Shown here: piece after piece, positions 24,261-25,179 of the stretch
How positions within the stretch are numbered: the first letter of the stretch is position 1
Layout of the letters: each line of letters opens with the position of its first letter
Assembly (NCBI GenBank): GCA_002509485.1
Contig: DAWO01000104.1
Location: 1-25,179, forward strand
Source: Methanolinea sp. UBA477
Lineage (GTDB): Archaea > Halobacteriota > Methanomicrobia > Methanomicrobiales > Methanospirillaceae
Direction: 5' to 3'
DNA length: 25,179 nucleotides
Notes under the pieces: generated by a model
Database searches by the model: none
Seen by the model: only the letters and a program-made list of their open reading frames with translations
Told to the model about the DNA's origin: nothing
Position numbers and translations under genes: made by a program

Positions 24261-24333
24261 AGCCTCAGGCGAGATTTGAACTCGCGACCTCGTCCTTACC
24301 AAGGACGCGCTCTGCCGGCTGAGCCACTGAGGC
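24261..24333 (-). tRNA. tRNA-Thr (anticodon GGT)
   Basis: A full cloverleaf can be drawn: acceptor GCCTCAG/CTGAGGC, D-arm GCTC...GAGC, anticodon stem CGTCC/GGACG with loop TTGGTAA, and T-arm GCGAG-TTCAAAT-CTCGC. The anticodon is GGT, read as Thr. The discriminator base is U73, normal for archaeal tRNA-Thr. CCA is not encoded. No intron is present. A TATA-like CTTTTAAACG lies about 35 bp upstream. Confidence 0.95.
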
Positions 24334-24363
24334 AGTAATGCATCAATAACATGGGATCCAATG

Positions 24364-24373
24364 CGTTTAAAAG
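24364..24373 (-). promoter_or_regulatory. Box A (TATA) of tRNA-Thr
   Basis: CTTTTAAACG on the minus strand ends about 31 bp before the first tRNA base, the normal archaeal spacing. Apart from this I see nothing in the 124-bp gap between the tRNA and the epimerase-like gene. Confidence 0.45.
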
Positions 24374-24457
24374 ATTGCGGAAATGACCCTCAAAAGGCGC
24401 TGGATAGTCGGTTTTTAGGAGGTAAGAGTGGCAGTGATCGCCATATTTCCAGTCTTG

Positions 24458-25168
24458 TCAGAGCCCGTCAAGAGCTCGTAAGCTCTCTACGACTCCCTGG
24501 AAGGTGCCGACCTCGACGATAGGTGTCGCCTTCGTCCTCCGCACGACCTCCATCACCTGGTTGAAGTCGATTGTGCCTTCGCCGACAGCCACATGGGTGT
24601 CTTCTCTGCCGTCATTGTCATGGAGGTGGACATGGTAAAACGACCGGGAAAGGAACCCGTCAAGGCAGTGGTTCAGGTGGGCGTGGCCGACATCGAGTGC
24701 CAGTTTTAAATTCTCAAGAGTGTCGAGCTCTTCAGGGAACCTGAGGAAGAAGTAGTTCCAGTTGCCCATGTTCTCCACGTAATACGTAATGCCGTGTTCC
24801 CGTGCAAGCATCTCCAGCTCGCTTAAAGATGTATGAAAATGTGCGAGCGCCCTATCCCGCTCCTCTTCCCAGGCAAAGTATCCCGGATGAATGACAACGG
24901 GTGCATCAACTTCCTTCGCAACCGAGAAGCACTCGCCGAGCACCTCCACGCTGGCCCGCCGGATCGGTTCGTGAAGGCTTGCGATATTTATACTCCTGCA
25001 TGGAGCATGGAATGCGTAATCCAGGGAAAATTGCTCCAATACGTCCGGGGAAATGACGAAATGACGGCCATCATCCATGATCTCCACGAGACCGGTAATT
25101 TCCGAGAGTTTCTCAAGGGCATCGGGCAGGGGCTCATGGTGGAGGCAGAAGGAAGAGATACCAAACAT
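24458..25168 (-). CDS. Sugar phosphate isomerase/epimerase-like TIM barrel protein
   Basis: The product is 236 residues of the xylose isomerase-like / AP endonuclease 2 superfamily. Candidate metal ligands appear in the expected order: His in YAFHAP, His in VVIHPGY, Glu in YYVENMGNW, Asp and His in LALDVGHAH, His in HVHLHDN and Glu in IVEVGTF. These usually bind one to three divalent metals. The family includes sugar isomerases, epimerases and endonuclease IV; the short length and absence of a full Nfo signature favour a sugar-type enzyme, but the substrate cannot be told. The ATG at 25168 is near the window edge and its ribosome site is not clear, so an upstream start is possible. Confidence 0.82.
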   Translation of the reverse strand: MFGISSFCLHHEPLPDALEKLSEITGLVEIMDDGRHFVISPDVLEQFSLDYAFHAPCRSINIASLHEPIRRASVEVLGECFSVAKEVDAPVVIHPGYFAWEEERDRALAHFHTSLSELEMLAREHGITYYVENMGNWNYFFLRFPEELDTLENLKLALDVGHAHLNHCLDGFLSRSFYHVHLHDNDGREDTHVAVGEGTIDFNQVMEVVRRTKATPIVEVGTFQGVVESLRALDGL

Positions 25169-25179
25169 GAAAGGATTGT

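Noticed and set aside
1..25179. CRISPR array, rRNA genes or replication origin repeats
   Set aside because: I saw no regularly spaced repeats, no rRNA-like sequence and no cluster of origin boxes on reading through the window.

Overview
The window looks like chromosome of a methanogenic archaeon, most likely in or near Methanomicrobiales. This is inferred from the nifH-nifI1-nifI2-nifD-nifK gene order with GlnB-like genes inside the operon, archaeal TATA boxes, a GGAA-N6-TTCC site of the NrpR type in front of nif, iron-sulfur flavoproteins, DUF169 proteins and a tRNA-Thr with U73. No species was identified by search.

Left part (1-4.2 kb): the tail of an unrecognised gene and a small MITE-like element are followed by a minus-strand redox operon. 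It holds a ferredoxin-nitroreductase fusion (frameshifted), two flavodoxin-fold reductases and an aldo/keto reductase with Fe-S clusters. A divergent HxlR-type regulator faces it. Middle-left (4.4-9.5 kb): a universal stress protein, a DHA2 transporter remnant with its middle deleted, a translationally coupled pair of radical SAM enzymes (SPASM type and B12-binding type), and a divergent MarR gene with a frameshift.

Middle (9.6-15.8 kb): two copies of a flavoprotein-DUF169 pair flank an intact DHA2 exporter. An intact MarR gene diverges from the second copy. The two DUF169 genes share a 237-bp tract with one mismatch, which looks like recent gene conversion. The inverted repeat GTTG-N6-CAAC occurs in three promoter regions (beside each MarR gene and beside the first flavoprotein), so the radical SAM pair and both flavoprotein modules may form one small MarR regulon.

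15.8-19.0 kb is a scrap zone: an IS630-type transposase remnant fused to a 5'-truncated, frameshifted MFS gene, an intact PAP2 phosphatase, and the C-terminal part of an IS4/IS1634-like transposase that abuts the 3' end of nifK.

Right part (19-25.2 kb): an intact nif operon read leftwards (nifH, nifI1, nifI2, nifD, nifK). Ligand residues for the P-cluster and FeMo-co are visible and no delta subunit gene is present, so it is a Mo-type nitrogenase. nifE and nifN do not follow nifK here. Just upstream of nifH, inside the operon leader, lies a degenerate nifH-like reading frame with a destroyed P-loop. Beyond the promoter are an integrase N-terminal remnant, a tRNA-like 3' scrap, tRNA-Thr(GGT), and a sugar phosphate isomerase/epimerase-like gene.

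At least six genes carry a single-base frameshift, several in short homopolymers. They may be real decay or sequencing error, while the nif genes are all open.
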